49,819 bases of DNA from Bacillus marasmi (GTDB lineage Bacteria; Bacillota; Bacilli; Bacillales; Cytobacillaceae): the NCBI RefSeq assembly GCF_902168435.1, contig NZ_LR656164.1, positions 399,301 to 449,119 of the forward strand, written 5' to 3'. The position numbers and the translations under genes were made by a program. Positions 16,396 to 24,705 of the stretch are shown here, piece by piece. The notes beneath the pieces are model-generated. The model was given only the letters and a program-made list of their open reading frames with translations. It searched no databases and was not told where the DNA came from. Numbering within the stretch: the stretch's first letter is position 1; the number at the start of each line of letters is the position of its first letter.

Positions 16396-18621
16396 ATGTT
16401 AAATCTTACATACTATCAATCTATTTTTAATGAAGACAACACAAAAATTCGGTGCAGGAAAGTCCTTGATGAAATTTCTCCGGTAGTAAAGCCATTATTT
16501 CAACGGTTTGTAGATAAAATTGGGGTTGCAATCGGAGATGGATACCTAATCAGAAACTATGATGTAACCCTGACTGCAACGTACAATGATGCTCGCAATC
16601 CTACATATGCCGAAAAGAAAAAGAACTCCGATATTGGCCGGAAATATTTTGTGGCCCTTAACCGGAAAGTTGAACAAAAGGAATACAACTTATTAACTCT
16701 TGAGTTTGATGGCTTGAACAGTACAATAAGCATTTATTCCGAATTAAATTTTACTCCATATTGGGCTTGGGTGAGAAATGATAAAATAGACAGCGTGTTA
16801 GATGCAATCCCGTCTGATTATTCACTTTCTACTGGATGGCAGGAAAAAACCTTTTTTAAAAAAGAAGAATTCGTACCATTTGTGAAAGGCTGTATCAAGC
16901 CAAGGAAGCGGCCTTGGTTCCAAGTCGGAACAAGCCTGCCATTGGAAGGGCAGGTAGATGAGGAAGTCTTAATTAATGAGCTTGTTGAGGCTTGGGAAAA
17001 ATTAGGTCCATTCCGTACTTATTATAATGAAGAAATCGATACTTCAAAAAGAGCTTTTGACGCGTTAATGCTCTTAGCCCCGATAAGAAATATTAAAGAA
17101 ACAATCCTTTTAGGGCGTCAATATTCCCTTGAAATTTCTGCCATCGAGGATTATAAATCGAGCGGAAAAAGCCAGTCCTTCCATCTTTATGACGGGGACC
17201 AAATGATCACGAAGGGATTTATTTATTACCTTGAGCACCATGATAAAAATTCACCGTTTCAAACGATTATCGTTCAGCTAGAGGGGCACAATCATATTTT
17301 TACCAGTGCCAGAGAGATATTGGGGACAGGCGAAAAAGAATGGTGGATTACGAAGGTATTTGCCACCCATAATTTAGATAACCAGGAAGTTATGAAAAAA
17401 GCCATGCAGCTATTGAGTGAACATGGTTTCCCTGTAAAAGGCACTGAATATTGCGTCGGTACCTTTAATAATGAAACACAAACCTTTTCAGAAGGGGCAG
17501 ATGCAGTAAAGAAAAACTTTATCGATGCCGCATTATTGTTTGCCCATGCGAGTCAAAAACTCGAATTACCCTCAGAGGAATCAGGCCATGTTATCGACCC
17601 AATTGACCCTGTTGATACCATAGATGCATTGGAGCCGAATTTTCATTTCCAAGAAATCTATAACATGATAAAAAATAGCAATTTTACTTTTTCAAAAGAG
17701 ATCATCCGTGACTTGCATCTCAATCTTACGGCTCTTGATGATAAACATTTTGTTCTGTTAAGCGGGATTTCCGGAACGGGCAAAACGCAGCTTTGTCGGT
17801 TATACACCAACGCTGTTTATGGTCTCGAATATGAGAGTGAAAATCCGTATTTTACTATTATTCCAGTGCGGCCAGATTGGACGGATGCCACGTCTTTGTT
17901 CGGCTATTATAGTTCTTTTGAAAAACGATATGTGAAAACAGAATTCCTGAATGTTATTTTAAATGCTTTAAAAGAGCGGGAAAAGCCTCATTTTATTTTA
18001 CTTGATGAAATGAATTTGGCTCGTGTTGAGTACTACTTAAGCGATTATTTAAGTGCCGTCGAGTCACGAAAGGAGATTCCGCTGCATCAGGATGATCACA
18101 TTACCGGTATCCCAAAGAAGCTTTTGATCCCTCCTAATGTCTATATTTTGGGAACGATTAATGTCGATGAAACAACGCATTCCATCTCAGACAAAGTCCT
18201 TGACCGCGCTTTTGTCATGACCTTATCAGATGTCGATTTTGATTCTTATTGGGAACGGGTTAACCAGGATTTGAAAGCAGCACTGACAAAAGAATTCAAA
18301 CTCCTGAAGGAATTACACGAAACATTATCCGGCTACGAGCTACACTTCGGTTATCGCACGATGGAAGAAATGCTGCAAAAATTGTACGCCAATCACCAGC
18401 TCCTAGAGGAGGACATGATGGAACCAATGGAAGCCTTGGATCGTGTCATTTCTGAAAAGGTACTGACAAAGGTTCGCGGCGATGAGCGGATTTCAGACAT
18501 GCTGGAAAAAATAGAGCAGTGGTTAAAGGCCAACTTAGAAACGACTTCTATTTCACTAAAGCATGTGAAACGAATGCAAGAGGAGCTGAAATACTATGGA
18601 GCCACACAATTCTGGAGATAG
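16396..18621 (+). CDS. McrB-like AAA+ ATPase/GTPase
   Basis: The 741-residue protein starts at ATG 16396 (AAGCAGGAGACCA upstream). Residues 1-~400 hold a target-recognition region resembling the MrcB N-terminal/DUF3578-type domain (TYAEKKKNSDIGRKYFVALN, then WAWVRNDKIDSVLDAIPSDY). The AAA+ core has Walker A GISGTGKT (457-464), Walker B FILLDEMNLARVEYY (E538), sensor-1 region GTINVDETTHSISDKVLDRA (from ~586). In McrBC systems the hexamer couples nucleotide hydrolysis to DNA translocation and activates the McrC nuclease. Its partner overlaps by 26 bp but is broken, so the system is probably inactive. Confidence 0.85.
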   Translation: MLNLTYYQSIFNEDNTKIRCRKVLDEISPVVKPLFQRFVDKIGVAIGDGYLIRNYDVTLTATYNDARNPTYAEKKKNSDIGRKYFVALNRKVEQKEYNLLTLEFDGLNSTISIYSELNFTPYWAWVRNDKIDSVLDAIPSDYSLSTGWQEKTFFKKEEFVPFVKGCIKPRKRPWFQVGTSLPLEGQVDEEVLINELVEAWEKLGPFRTYYNEEIDTSKRAFDALMLLAPIRNIKETILLGRQYSLEISAIEDYKSSGKSQSFHLYDGDQMITKGFIYYLEHHDKNSPFQTIIVQLEGHNHIFTSAREILGTGEKEWWITKVFATHNLDNQEVMKKAMQLLSEHGFPVKGTEYCVGTFNNETQTFSEGADAVKKNFIDAALLFAHASQKLELPSEESGHVIDPIDPVDTIDALEPNFHFQEIYNMIKNSNFTFSKEIIRDLHLNLTALDDKHFVLLSGISGTGKTQLCRLYTNAVYGLEYESENPYFTIIPVRPDWTDATSLFGYYSSFEKRYVKTEFLNVILNALKEREKPHFILLDEMNLARVEYYLSDYLSAVESRKEIPLHQDDHITGIPKKLLIPPNVYILGTINVDETTHSISDKVLDRAFVMTLSDVDFDSYWERVNQDLKAALTKEFKLLKELHETLSGYELHFGYRTMEEMLQKLYANHQLLEEDMMEPMEALDRVISEKVLTKVRGDERISDMLEKIEQWLKANLETTSISLKHVKRMQEELKYYGATQFWR

Positions 18622-19941
18622 CACCCTTGAATTATGGGATAGTACTCAAGGCTGGATTCCATTTATTGAAGCATACCTAACGGAAGCAACTGAATATAAG
18701 CTTCGCTTTATCGGAAATAGCGTTGACGTCGTAATCCAAGGTGTTCCTTTGCCTTTTTACCAACAACAAAATGGTTTCTATGCAGTTATGATTACGCCAT
18801 TTCAAAGTGGAACATTAAACGTATCAATCAATGGAGAAAGCTTTGAAAATTATATATATCCTGATAATCGCAAGTTAACAGAAGTACAGTTTAATCTGAT
18901 GCTGGAGGAAATTCTTGAGGAGGCTAATAGTTGTTTCCAATTAAGCGGCCTTGAGACAAAGGTTACCGCATCCGGAAGAAGCCGCGATATCAATTGGACA
19001 CAGTGGAGTTATATCGATCGCTCCTTTCATCATTTAAGGCAAATCTTTTCAAAAATTGAAAAGCAGCCCATTCGCCGCTTAGAAAGGTTGCCAGTAATCA
19101 TGAAAAGAGAGAAAGTTCAACGTTCCGTCGAGGTAACTTTACGTTGGCTTGACCAGAAAGGCCACGGTGTAGAAATTCCAAATAACGTCCAAAATGTCAA
19201 AACCTTTGAAACGAGGAATGTTTATGAGAATCAAGTATTAAAGCAGCAGTTGCTCGATTTGGACGGTCTTCTCCGAAGGTATGAAACGCTGGAACATGAG
19301 GATATTGCTCGTAAGTCTGGAAAATACAAAGCAATTGTGCAAAGATGGCTGAACAGTCCATTTATAAAAGAGATTACAGAAAATAGTGGGCCCTATACAA
19401 TCACGCAAAAATTTCGGAAGCATCCTGTTTATCGATTGTGGTATATATGGTTTGATCGCCTTTACAAGCACAATCGGGAAGGAATCGGGTTCGATTATTC
19501 TATTTCCTTAAAGGACACATTTCAATTGTATGAAATGTGGTGCTACATGAAAATTGTCAAGATTTTAAGGGAATCTGGCTTTGTTCGCGATACGGGCGGT
19601 TTATTTAAAATCACAAAGGATGGAATTTTTCTCAATCTAGCTGAAAATAAACAAAGTGAAATCAAATTACACGGCAATTTGTCGCTTTATTTCAACTGAC
19701 GTATCAATACAATTCAAAGATATTTCATACTTTCACTCAAAAAATGATTCCCGATATTGTGTTAGAAGGAGAGGAAAGAATCATTGTCTTTGATCCAAAA
19801 TACCGAGTGCAAGAGGGGATAAGATATTTTAGTGAAGATTTTCATGAGAAGTACAGGATGGGGGTAATCCAGATGGTTCCAGGGGATGATGATTTGGAAA
19901 ATAGGTTGAAGATTGAAGGCTTAATAAAGTTAGCTCAATAA
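18596..19941 (+). pseudogene. McrC-like DUF2357/PD-(D/E)XK nuclease, frameshifted and truncated
   Basis: ATG 18596 follows GAGGAGCTG inside the McrB gene. The first 367 codons encode a DUF2357-type protein ending GNLSLYFN and TGA at 19697-19699. Shifting frame near 19690 restores the continuation QLTYQYNSKIFHTFTQK, then the nuclease core PDIVLEGEERIIVFDPKYRV (P-D...D-x-K). One missing base explains the break. The remainder after KYR is only ~45 residues, shorter than expected, so the 3' end is probably also deleted. The product of the first frame lacks the catalytic site. Sequencing error is an alternative for the shift but not for the short end. Confidence 0.75.
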
Positions 19942-20540
19942 ATGTTTTACCCGAGTCTGTCCGGCTTGTTATATACACTTTTGGGAACATTTTAGCTTTC
20001 TGTGTGAAATATGAGAACGATTTGAGACAGTGGTTCTACCAATAATTTGTTGAGTCTGAGTCGTAATTTATGCACATTGTAAAATTTAATACATTAAAGG
20101 TCACTACGATTATTTAGTTATGTACTGACCATTGTAACTTGGCAATTTTGACTTCTGACAACCACTATTTAGATGGAGTACATTTTTTGTCTGTAATCAT
20201 TTCACCCAGAATCGATCCCACCCTGCCAACCATTTATCCCACAATAAAAGGTAACTAAAATCAAGGTTGTCTTAAGGATTTTGAGAATATGATTATCTGG
20301 AATCTTGTTATATAATATTGAATAGAAACTTATTTGCAAGTCTTTTTAGCATAGTAAAAACCCCTTTTGGATAATGGTTACACAACAACTCTATTATACC
20401 CGTAATGGGTTTTTTTCTTTTGTTTAGGTTAATTCACATTTTTTAGGATGCGTTTTTCAGTGGTTCGGCTGTCCGCACGATTTTCTATTACCTTTGAGTG
20501 TAGAAGAGGTAAATATTTAATCATTAGTATATCAATAAGC
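19942..20540. other. Intergenic region after the McrBC remnant
   Basis: I find no protein-like frame in this ~600 bp. A possible terminator is formed by AAAAACCC (20356-20363) and GGGTTTTT (20407-20414) followed by more T, though its loop is 43 nt. Confidence 0.4.
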
Positions 20541-20569
20541 TTTACGTCATGATTAAAACCTAATATAAT
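20541..20569 (+). promoter_or_regulatory. Promoter of the ribbon-helix-helix gene
   Basis: TTTACG (20541-20546), 17-bp spacer, TATAAT (20564-20569), 28 bp before the start codon. Confidence 0.6.
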
Positions 20570-20597
20570 CTTTTTGTGGAAAGTTGGGAGGGGTAAG

Positions 20598-20792
20598 ATG
20601 CACAAAAATAACTCTTTAGGTGGTAGACCACCTGGTAGAAGAAAAACAGCAAAAATTGAAATACTGATAGAACCTGAGATAAAATTTGAGTTCATGAATT
20701 TGATGAGAAAAGAAGGGAAAATGGCATCAATTGAGATTGGTACATGGATTAAAGGGTACATTAAGGAAATGAATAAATCAGATGAAAAATGA
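20598..20792 (+). CDS. Small ribbon-helix-helix-like DNA-binding protein
   Basis: The start is ATG 20598 after GGGAGGGG. The 64-residue product begins with a basic arm (GGRPPGRRKTAKIEILIEPE) giving a beta strand, then two helices (IKFEFMNLMRKEGKMASIE, IGTWIKGYIKEM). This is the size and order of MetJ/Arc-type ribbon-helix-helix repressors. It lies 28 bp before the Mrr-N protein and may regulate that small operon. No partner toxin is visible. Confidence 0.6.
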   Translation: MHKNNSLGGRPPGRRKTAKIEILIEPEIKFEFMNLMRKEGKMASIEIGTWIKGYIKEMNKSDEK

Positions 20793-20820
20793 GTTCAATT
20801 TACTAGTATGAGGTGACATA

Positions 20821-21105
20821 GTGGATAAAAATAAATGGTTTCCAAATAATAAACAATTAAGAGAAGCAACTCTTATTGCTCTAGAAGAACTAGGTGGTAC
20901 TGCAAAGACACAAGAAATTAATGCTAAGGTTATAGAATTACTAAAAATTCCGGAGGATGTTGTTAAATTACCACATCCAGATGGGATAGGTACTTTGCTA
21001 AATTACAGACTTAGATGGGCAAGGACGGACTTAAAGGGAAGGATTGAAAATACACAGCGTGGAATTTGGAGTTTAGTAGATATAAAAAAAAGTGATTCAA
21101 TTTAG
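20821..21105 (+). CDS. Standalone Mrr N-terminal (winged-helix) domain protein
   Basis: GTG 20821 follows AGGTGAC. The 94-residue protein is essentially one Mrr_N-like domain: WFPNNKQLREATLIALEELG, TQEINAKVIELLKIPEDVV, then GTLLNYRLRWARTDLKGRIE ending RGIWSLVD. In Mrr type IV enzymes this winged helix precedes the endonuclease domain and recognises modified DNA. Here no nuclease domain follows. It could be a truncated Mrr or a separate DNA-binding subunit working with the ribbon-helix-helix protein upstream. Confidence 0.75.
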   Translation: MDKNKWFPNNKQLREATLIALEELGGTAKTQEINAKVIELLKIPEDVVKLPHPDGIGTLLNYRLRWARTDLKGRIENTQRGIWSLVDIKKSDSI

Positions 21106-22008
21106 TTAATTCTTGGAGGTCAGCAAAATTAGTAATGAATGTTGAATGAAAAAACCGCTAATTAAAGTGTATGATTTGCTAGTTAATTACCCTGCCAGGA
21201 CAAATACATAAATTATACAAAAAGTGGAGATACAAATCCGATTTTGACTGGAAGTCAGGTTTCAGACATTTATATTAAAAATATACTAAATGACTTATAT
21301 CGAATATTCGAAAAATGGATTAATTTGAATGAAGAATTTAATAGTTACATTATCCGAAAAGAGTATTGATTTTCTTGTTACATGCAGTTCAAATCTAAAA
21401 AAAATAACTTTGAATTTGGTACAAAAAGCGAAAGGGCCTGAGGTTAATGGGATTAGTCGGGTTATTTTGGGTGGGAGGGAGAGTGAAACGGTTCACCCTT
21501 CCTCTTTGTACAAGAAATAATTACAGAAGTTTAATTAGTATTGGTTTGGTGATTTAACTAGTATTCACCTGCATTATTGTGTTAGGGGAAAATCAAATTA
21601 ATAAAATTATCCAGTCCTTCCTAATTAATGGGCTTTTTTGTTAATGAATTTCATAAGAGAATTAAAATAGACTTAGGAAGTAAGTTGAAAAACAGTGATC
21701 ATTTGGTCATAAATTTACAAGATTGAACTTGAGTCGGAATAACAATGTAAGGGTCAAGAAACTACCGCGGTTGGTATGATAGCATTCTAGTATAAAAAGA
21801 AGTATGCATTTCACTTAAGTGTGATTTTGATATCGAAATCGTTTCGACACTATAACAATTTCTTCATAATAGCTATATCTTCAAATAAAATGCCACGAAA
21901 TACATTATCAACTTTACCTATTATTATTTTACTTATCCAATTTTTTCTGTTAATCTAATAGACTAGTAAAAATAGAAAAGGTGTATATTCTAAGAAAATT
22001 GTAGAATC
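21106..22008. other. ~900 bp without a convincing gene
   Basis: A frame open from 21187 to 21369 (plus) reads NYTKSGDTNPILTGSQVSDI and DLYRIFEKWINLNEEF but has no proper start; it may be a gene fragment. A following 63-codon frame (21329-21520) is low-complexity and has no RBS. The rest is A/T-rich. Deletion scars from lost restriction genes are the most likely content. Confidence 0.35.
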
Positions 22009-22037
22009 TTGATATTGTTCGAAGTTTCGAATATAAT
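22009..22037 (+). promoter_or_regulatory. Promoter with TTCGAA-TTCGAA operator in its spacer
   Basis: TTGATA (22009-22014) and TATAAT (22032-22037) are 17 bp apart. The spacer contains TTCGAA-GT-TTCGAA (22018-22031), two self-complementary hexamers 8 bp centre to centre. A protein bound there would block RNA polymerase. The small HTH protein encoded next is the natural candidate, as with controller proteins of restriction-modification operons. Confidence 0.7.
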
Positions 22038-22075
22038 AAATTAAGTGTATTTATCATTAGATAAGAGGGTTAATA

Positions 22076-22243
22076 ATGGAATATATAACTGCGAAAGAGG
22101 CTGCTGAAAAGTGGGGAATATCACAACGAAGAGTACAAATTTTGTGTGAACAAGGACGAATTGATGGGGCAGTTAGGTTAGGATGGGTTTGGGCTGTCCC
22201 AAAGAATGTAGAAAAACCTATTGATATGAGGAAAAAAGTATAA
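22076..22243 (+). CDS. Small helix-turn-helix protein, putative controller of the R-M locus
   Basis: ATG 22076 lies after AGAGGG. The 55-residue product reads as an excisionase/MerR-type winged HTH: MEYITAKEAAEKWGISQRRV, QILCEQGRIDGAVRLGWVWA, then VPKNVEKP. This fold usually binds DNA as a small regulator. It is the first gene behind the promoter at 22009 and 42 bp ahead of the first methyltransferase. A role in timing methyltransferase and nuclease expression is inferred from position and the operator-like repeats. Confidence 0.75.
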   Translation: MEYITAKEAAEKWGISQRRVQILCEQGRIDGAVRLGWVWAVPKNVEKPIDMRKKV

Positions 22244-22285
22244 TTCCTAATTGAGTAATATTAAACAATAGAAAGGTAATTTTAT

Positions 22286-23512
22286 ATGCCACATTTAGTA
22301 CAAAAAGAACAAGATTACAGAATACCAAGACAATCGTTAGAATTGATTTTTAAAGATCAATTAGATGCGTTTGAAAGTGAATTTGAAAAAGATACGAATG
22401 GGAATATTCTGATACCATTTGAACACAAGGGATATACATGTAATAATGACACGGATAAAATTAAGGATAGTAAAATACAGGCAATCAGTTTCTTCTCGGG
22501 TGCAGGTGGACTTGACATTGGTACACAGCTAGCAGGAGTGAAAGTACTATCTAGTTTGGACTTTTTCCAGGATAGTGTAAACACATTGAAAGCAAATAGG
22601 TATTTTGAACATACACAGCATTCTTATAATGATATCGCTAATGTCAGCGGAACAGATTATACTCATATGATTAAAGAGAATAATCCAGAAAAACTAATTC
22701 TCGTTGGCGGGCCACCTTGTCAACCATTCTCAAAAGCGGGATACTGGGTAACAAATGAAAAGAGAAAAGCCAATGAAGATCCTAGAAATATGATTGGGCA
22801 GTATTTTAGATTGATATCTGAAATAAAGCCGGATGGATTTATACTAGAAAACGTGGAAAGTATATTGCACCCTTCCAATCGGTCTGCTGTTGAGAGTATT
22901 GAAGAAACCACACAAGCGTTAGGCTATAATTATATTTTACTCAATGTCAACTCTGCAGACTTCGGAATTCCACAAAAGCGGAAAAGAGTATTCTTTTTAG
23001 CTACTAAAAAAGATATCAATGGAGAAATGAGAAAGACTCACGGTTCGGAAAAAGAAAGGTTACAAAATCCAAATTTATTACCATACGAAAGAGTAGTGGA
23101 TTGGATAGGTAAATATGACAATGAGATGTACCATGATCCTACAACAATCGCAGAAGGGAAATACTTTAATAATTTAATGACAGTGCCACCAGGGAAGAAT
23201 TATATTGCCCTTAGTGAAAGAGCTGGCCATCCAAATCCACAGTTTGTGGCTGGAAAAAGGTATTGGAGTTTTCTTCTGAAGTTACATCCTAACTTACCAT
23301 CCTGGACGATTATTTCTAAACCAGGTCACTGGGAAGGACCATTTCATTGGAACAATCGAAGATTAACTATACGGGAAGCAGCAGCGATTCAAACGTTTCC
23401 TGAGGACTATATTTTTACAGGTTCTCATAGATCGCAAAGATTACAAATCGGGAATGCTGTTCCACCATTGTTAGGAAAACAAGTAATAGAGCATTTGTGT
23501 AGGTGGTTATAA
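22286..23512 (+). CDS. DNA cytosine-5 methyltransferase 1 of LlaJI/BsuMI-like R-M system
   Basis: ATG 22286 follows GAAAGG. The 408-residue enzyme has all main m5C motifs: I FFSGAGGLD (69-77), IV GGPPCQPFS (catalytic Cys145), VI ENV (188-190), VIII QKRKR (230-234), and X GNAVPP near 389. A ~65-residue N-terminal extension precedes motif I. It transfers a methyl group from AdoMet to cytosine C5 at the system's site, protecting host DNA. The stop codon is directly followed by the ATG of a second m5C enzyme. Two m5C methyltransferases suit an asymmetric target, one per strand, as in LlaJI. Confidence 0.93.
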   Translation: MPHLVQKEQDYRIPRQSLELIFKDQLDAFESEFEKDTNGNILIPFEHKGYTCNNDTDKIKDSKIQAISFFSGAGGLDIGTQLAGVKVLSSLDFFQDSVNTLKANRYFEHTQHSYNDIANVSGTDYTHMIKENNPEKLILVGGPPCQPFSKAGYWVTNEKRKANEDPRNMIGQYFRLISEIKPDGFILENVESILHPSNRSAVESIEETTQALGYNYILLNVNSADFGIPQKRKRVFFLATKKDINGEMRKTHGSEKERLQNPNLLPYERVVDWIGKYDNEMYHDPTTIAEGKYFNNLMTVPPGKNYIALSERAGHPNPQFVAGKRYWSFLLKLHPNLPSWTIISKPGHWEGPFHWNNRRLTIREAAAIQTFPEDYIFTGSHRSQRLQIGNAVPPLLGKQVIEHLCRWL

Positions 23513-24577
23513 ATGGACTCTTTAAAGGTCGTAAGTCTTTTCTCAGGTGGTGGAGGATTAGATATTGGATTTAAAAAGAATGGATTCAAAACCGTTTTTG
23601 CAACTGATTTTTGGGATGTTGCATGTAAAACATTGGCTACCAATAATGTCTCCAAAAATGTTCTTTGTGCTGATGTAAGAGAGATCGATTTTAATTGGAT
23701 TAAACTTAGGGAACATAAAATTGACGTTGTCATTGGTGGACCACCTTGTCCTCCATATAGTCAGACACGGCATTATCTTACACACAAAAAGAATGGATTT
23801 GAAGATGAAAACTCTGGTTTTGCAGTTCCTGAGTATTTCAGAGCTGTAAAAGAATTAGATCCAAAGGTATTTGTTTTCGAGAATGTGGATGGTTTTATGT
23901 TTAAAACGCACCAGGAAGCGTTGGAATTTGTAAAAGAAGAATCAAAAGAATTAGGATATAAAATATCCTTCAGGGTCGTAAATTCTGCAAATTATGGTGT
24001 TCCGCAAACCAGAAAAAGATTTATCTGTGTTGGAGTAAAAGAGGAATTACCAGATTTTGATTTTCCTGAAGAAACGCATGCGGAAAAGCAAGAAGGGAAC
24101 AAATTACCCTGGGTAACATGCGGAGATGTTATGGCTGAATTTGATAACATCACAGAAGAAGAAATGAACCAAAGGCCAGGAGCAAAGCATTATGATTTGT
24201 TAAAAGATATTCCACCTGGAGATAATTATTTATTCTATACAGAAAAAAGAGGACATCCCGATCCTGTTTTTAAATGGAAATCAAGATATTGGACATTCTT
24301 GCTTAAATTATCTCCTAATCGACCATCTTGGACGATTCAGGCAAGTTTTTCGAATAACCAAGGTCCATTTCATTGGAAAAATAGATTTTTAAGAATTGAA
24401 GAATTAAAAAGGCTGCAAACTTTTCCTGATGATTATCATCTTGAAGGTGATTTTAAAGATCAATGGAGACAATTGGGTAATGCTGTTCCTCCATTATTAA
24501 GTTCAGTAATTGCAAAAAGTATTAAGGAAGCATATTTCAGTAAAAACATGCATAAATCTCTACAAAATCAAGATTAA
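23513..24577 (+). CDS. DNA cytosine-5 methyltransferase 2 of LlaJI/BsuMI-like R-M system
   Basis: ATG 23513 immediately follows the TAA of the first methyltransferase, with GTAGGTGGT as a weak RBS, so coupling is likely. The 354-residue enzyme has motif I SLFSGGGGLD (8-17), motif IV GGPPCPPYS with Cys79, ENV, QTRKR and GNAVPP. In motif IV the usual PCQ is PCP, a variant seen in some families. The rest is normal, so activity is expected. It shares the RGHPDP-F---SRYWTFLLKL-P---SWTI block with enzyme 1, which marks an old duplication. A terminator follows at 24595. Confidence 0.92.
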   Translation: MDSLKVVSLFSGGGGLDIGFKKNGFKTVFATDFWDVACKTLATNNVSKNVLCADVREIDFNWIKLREHKIDVVIGGPPCPPYSQTRHYLTHKKNGFEDENSGFAVPEYFRAVKELDPKVFVFENVDGFMFKTHQEALEFVKEESKELGYKISFRVVNSANYGVPQTRKRFICVGVKEELPDFDFPEETHAEKQEGNKLPWVTCGDVMAEFDNITEEEMNQRPGAKHYDLLKDIPPGDNYLFYTEKRGHPDPVFKWKSRYWTFLLKLSPNRPSWTIQASFSNNQGPFHWKNRFLRIEELKRLQTFPDDYHLEGDFKDQWRQLGNAVPPLLSSVIAKSIKEAYFSKNMHKSLQNQD

Positions 24578-24594
24578 AATAATATCTGGTATAT

Positions 24595-24635
24595 ACAAAG
24601 TCGATTAGGGTGATGACCTAGTCGACTTTGTTTTA
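24595..24635 (+). terminator. Terminator after the methyltransferases
   Basis: ACAAAGTCGA-TTAGG and CCTA-GTCGACTTTGT form a long stem with a short loop, then TTTATAT. It separates the HTH-methyltransferase transcript from the restriction genes. Confidence 0.8.
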
Positions 24636-24651
24636 TATATATCTACTATGA

Positions 24652-24681
24652 TTGACTTTTTTAGGGAAATTTATGTAATAA
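24652..24681 (+). promoter_or_regulatory. Promoter of the restriction subunits
   Basis: TTGACT (24652-24657), 18-bp spacer, TAATAA (24676-24681), ahead of GGGAGG and ATG 24706. A separate promoter allows nuclease expression to be timed independently of methylation. Confidence 0.5.
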
Positions 24682-24705
24682 TATTGAATGTAGGGAGGCT
24701 AAATC

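Noticed and set aside
21329-21520. 63-codon plus-strand frame
   Set aside because: No RBS, no protein-like pattern and overlaps a different weak frame; left as part of an empty stretch.
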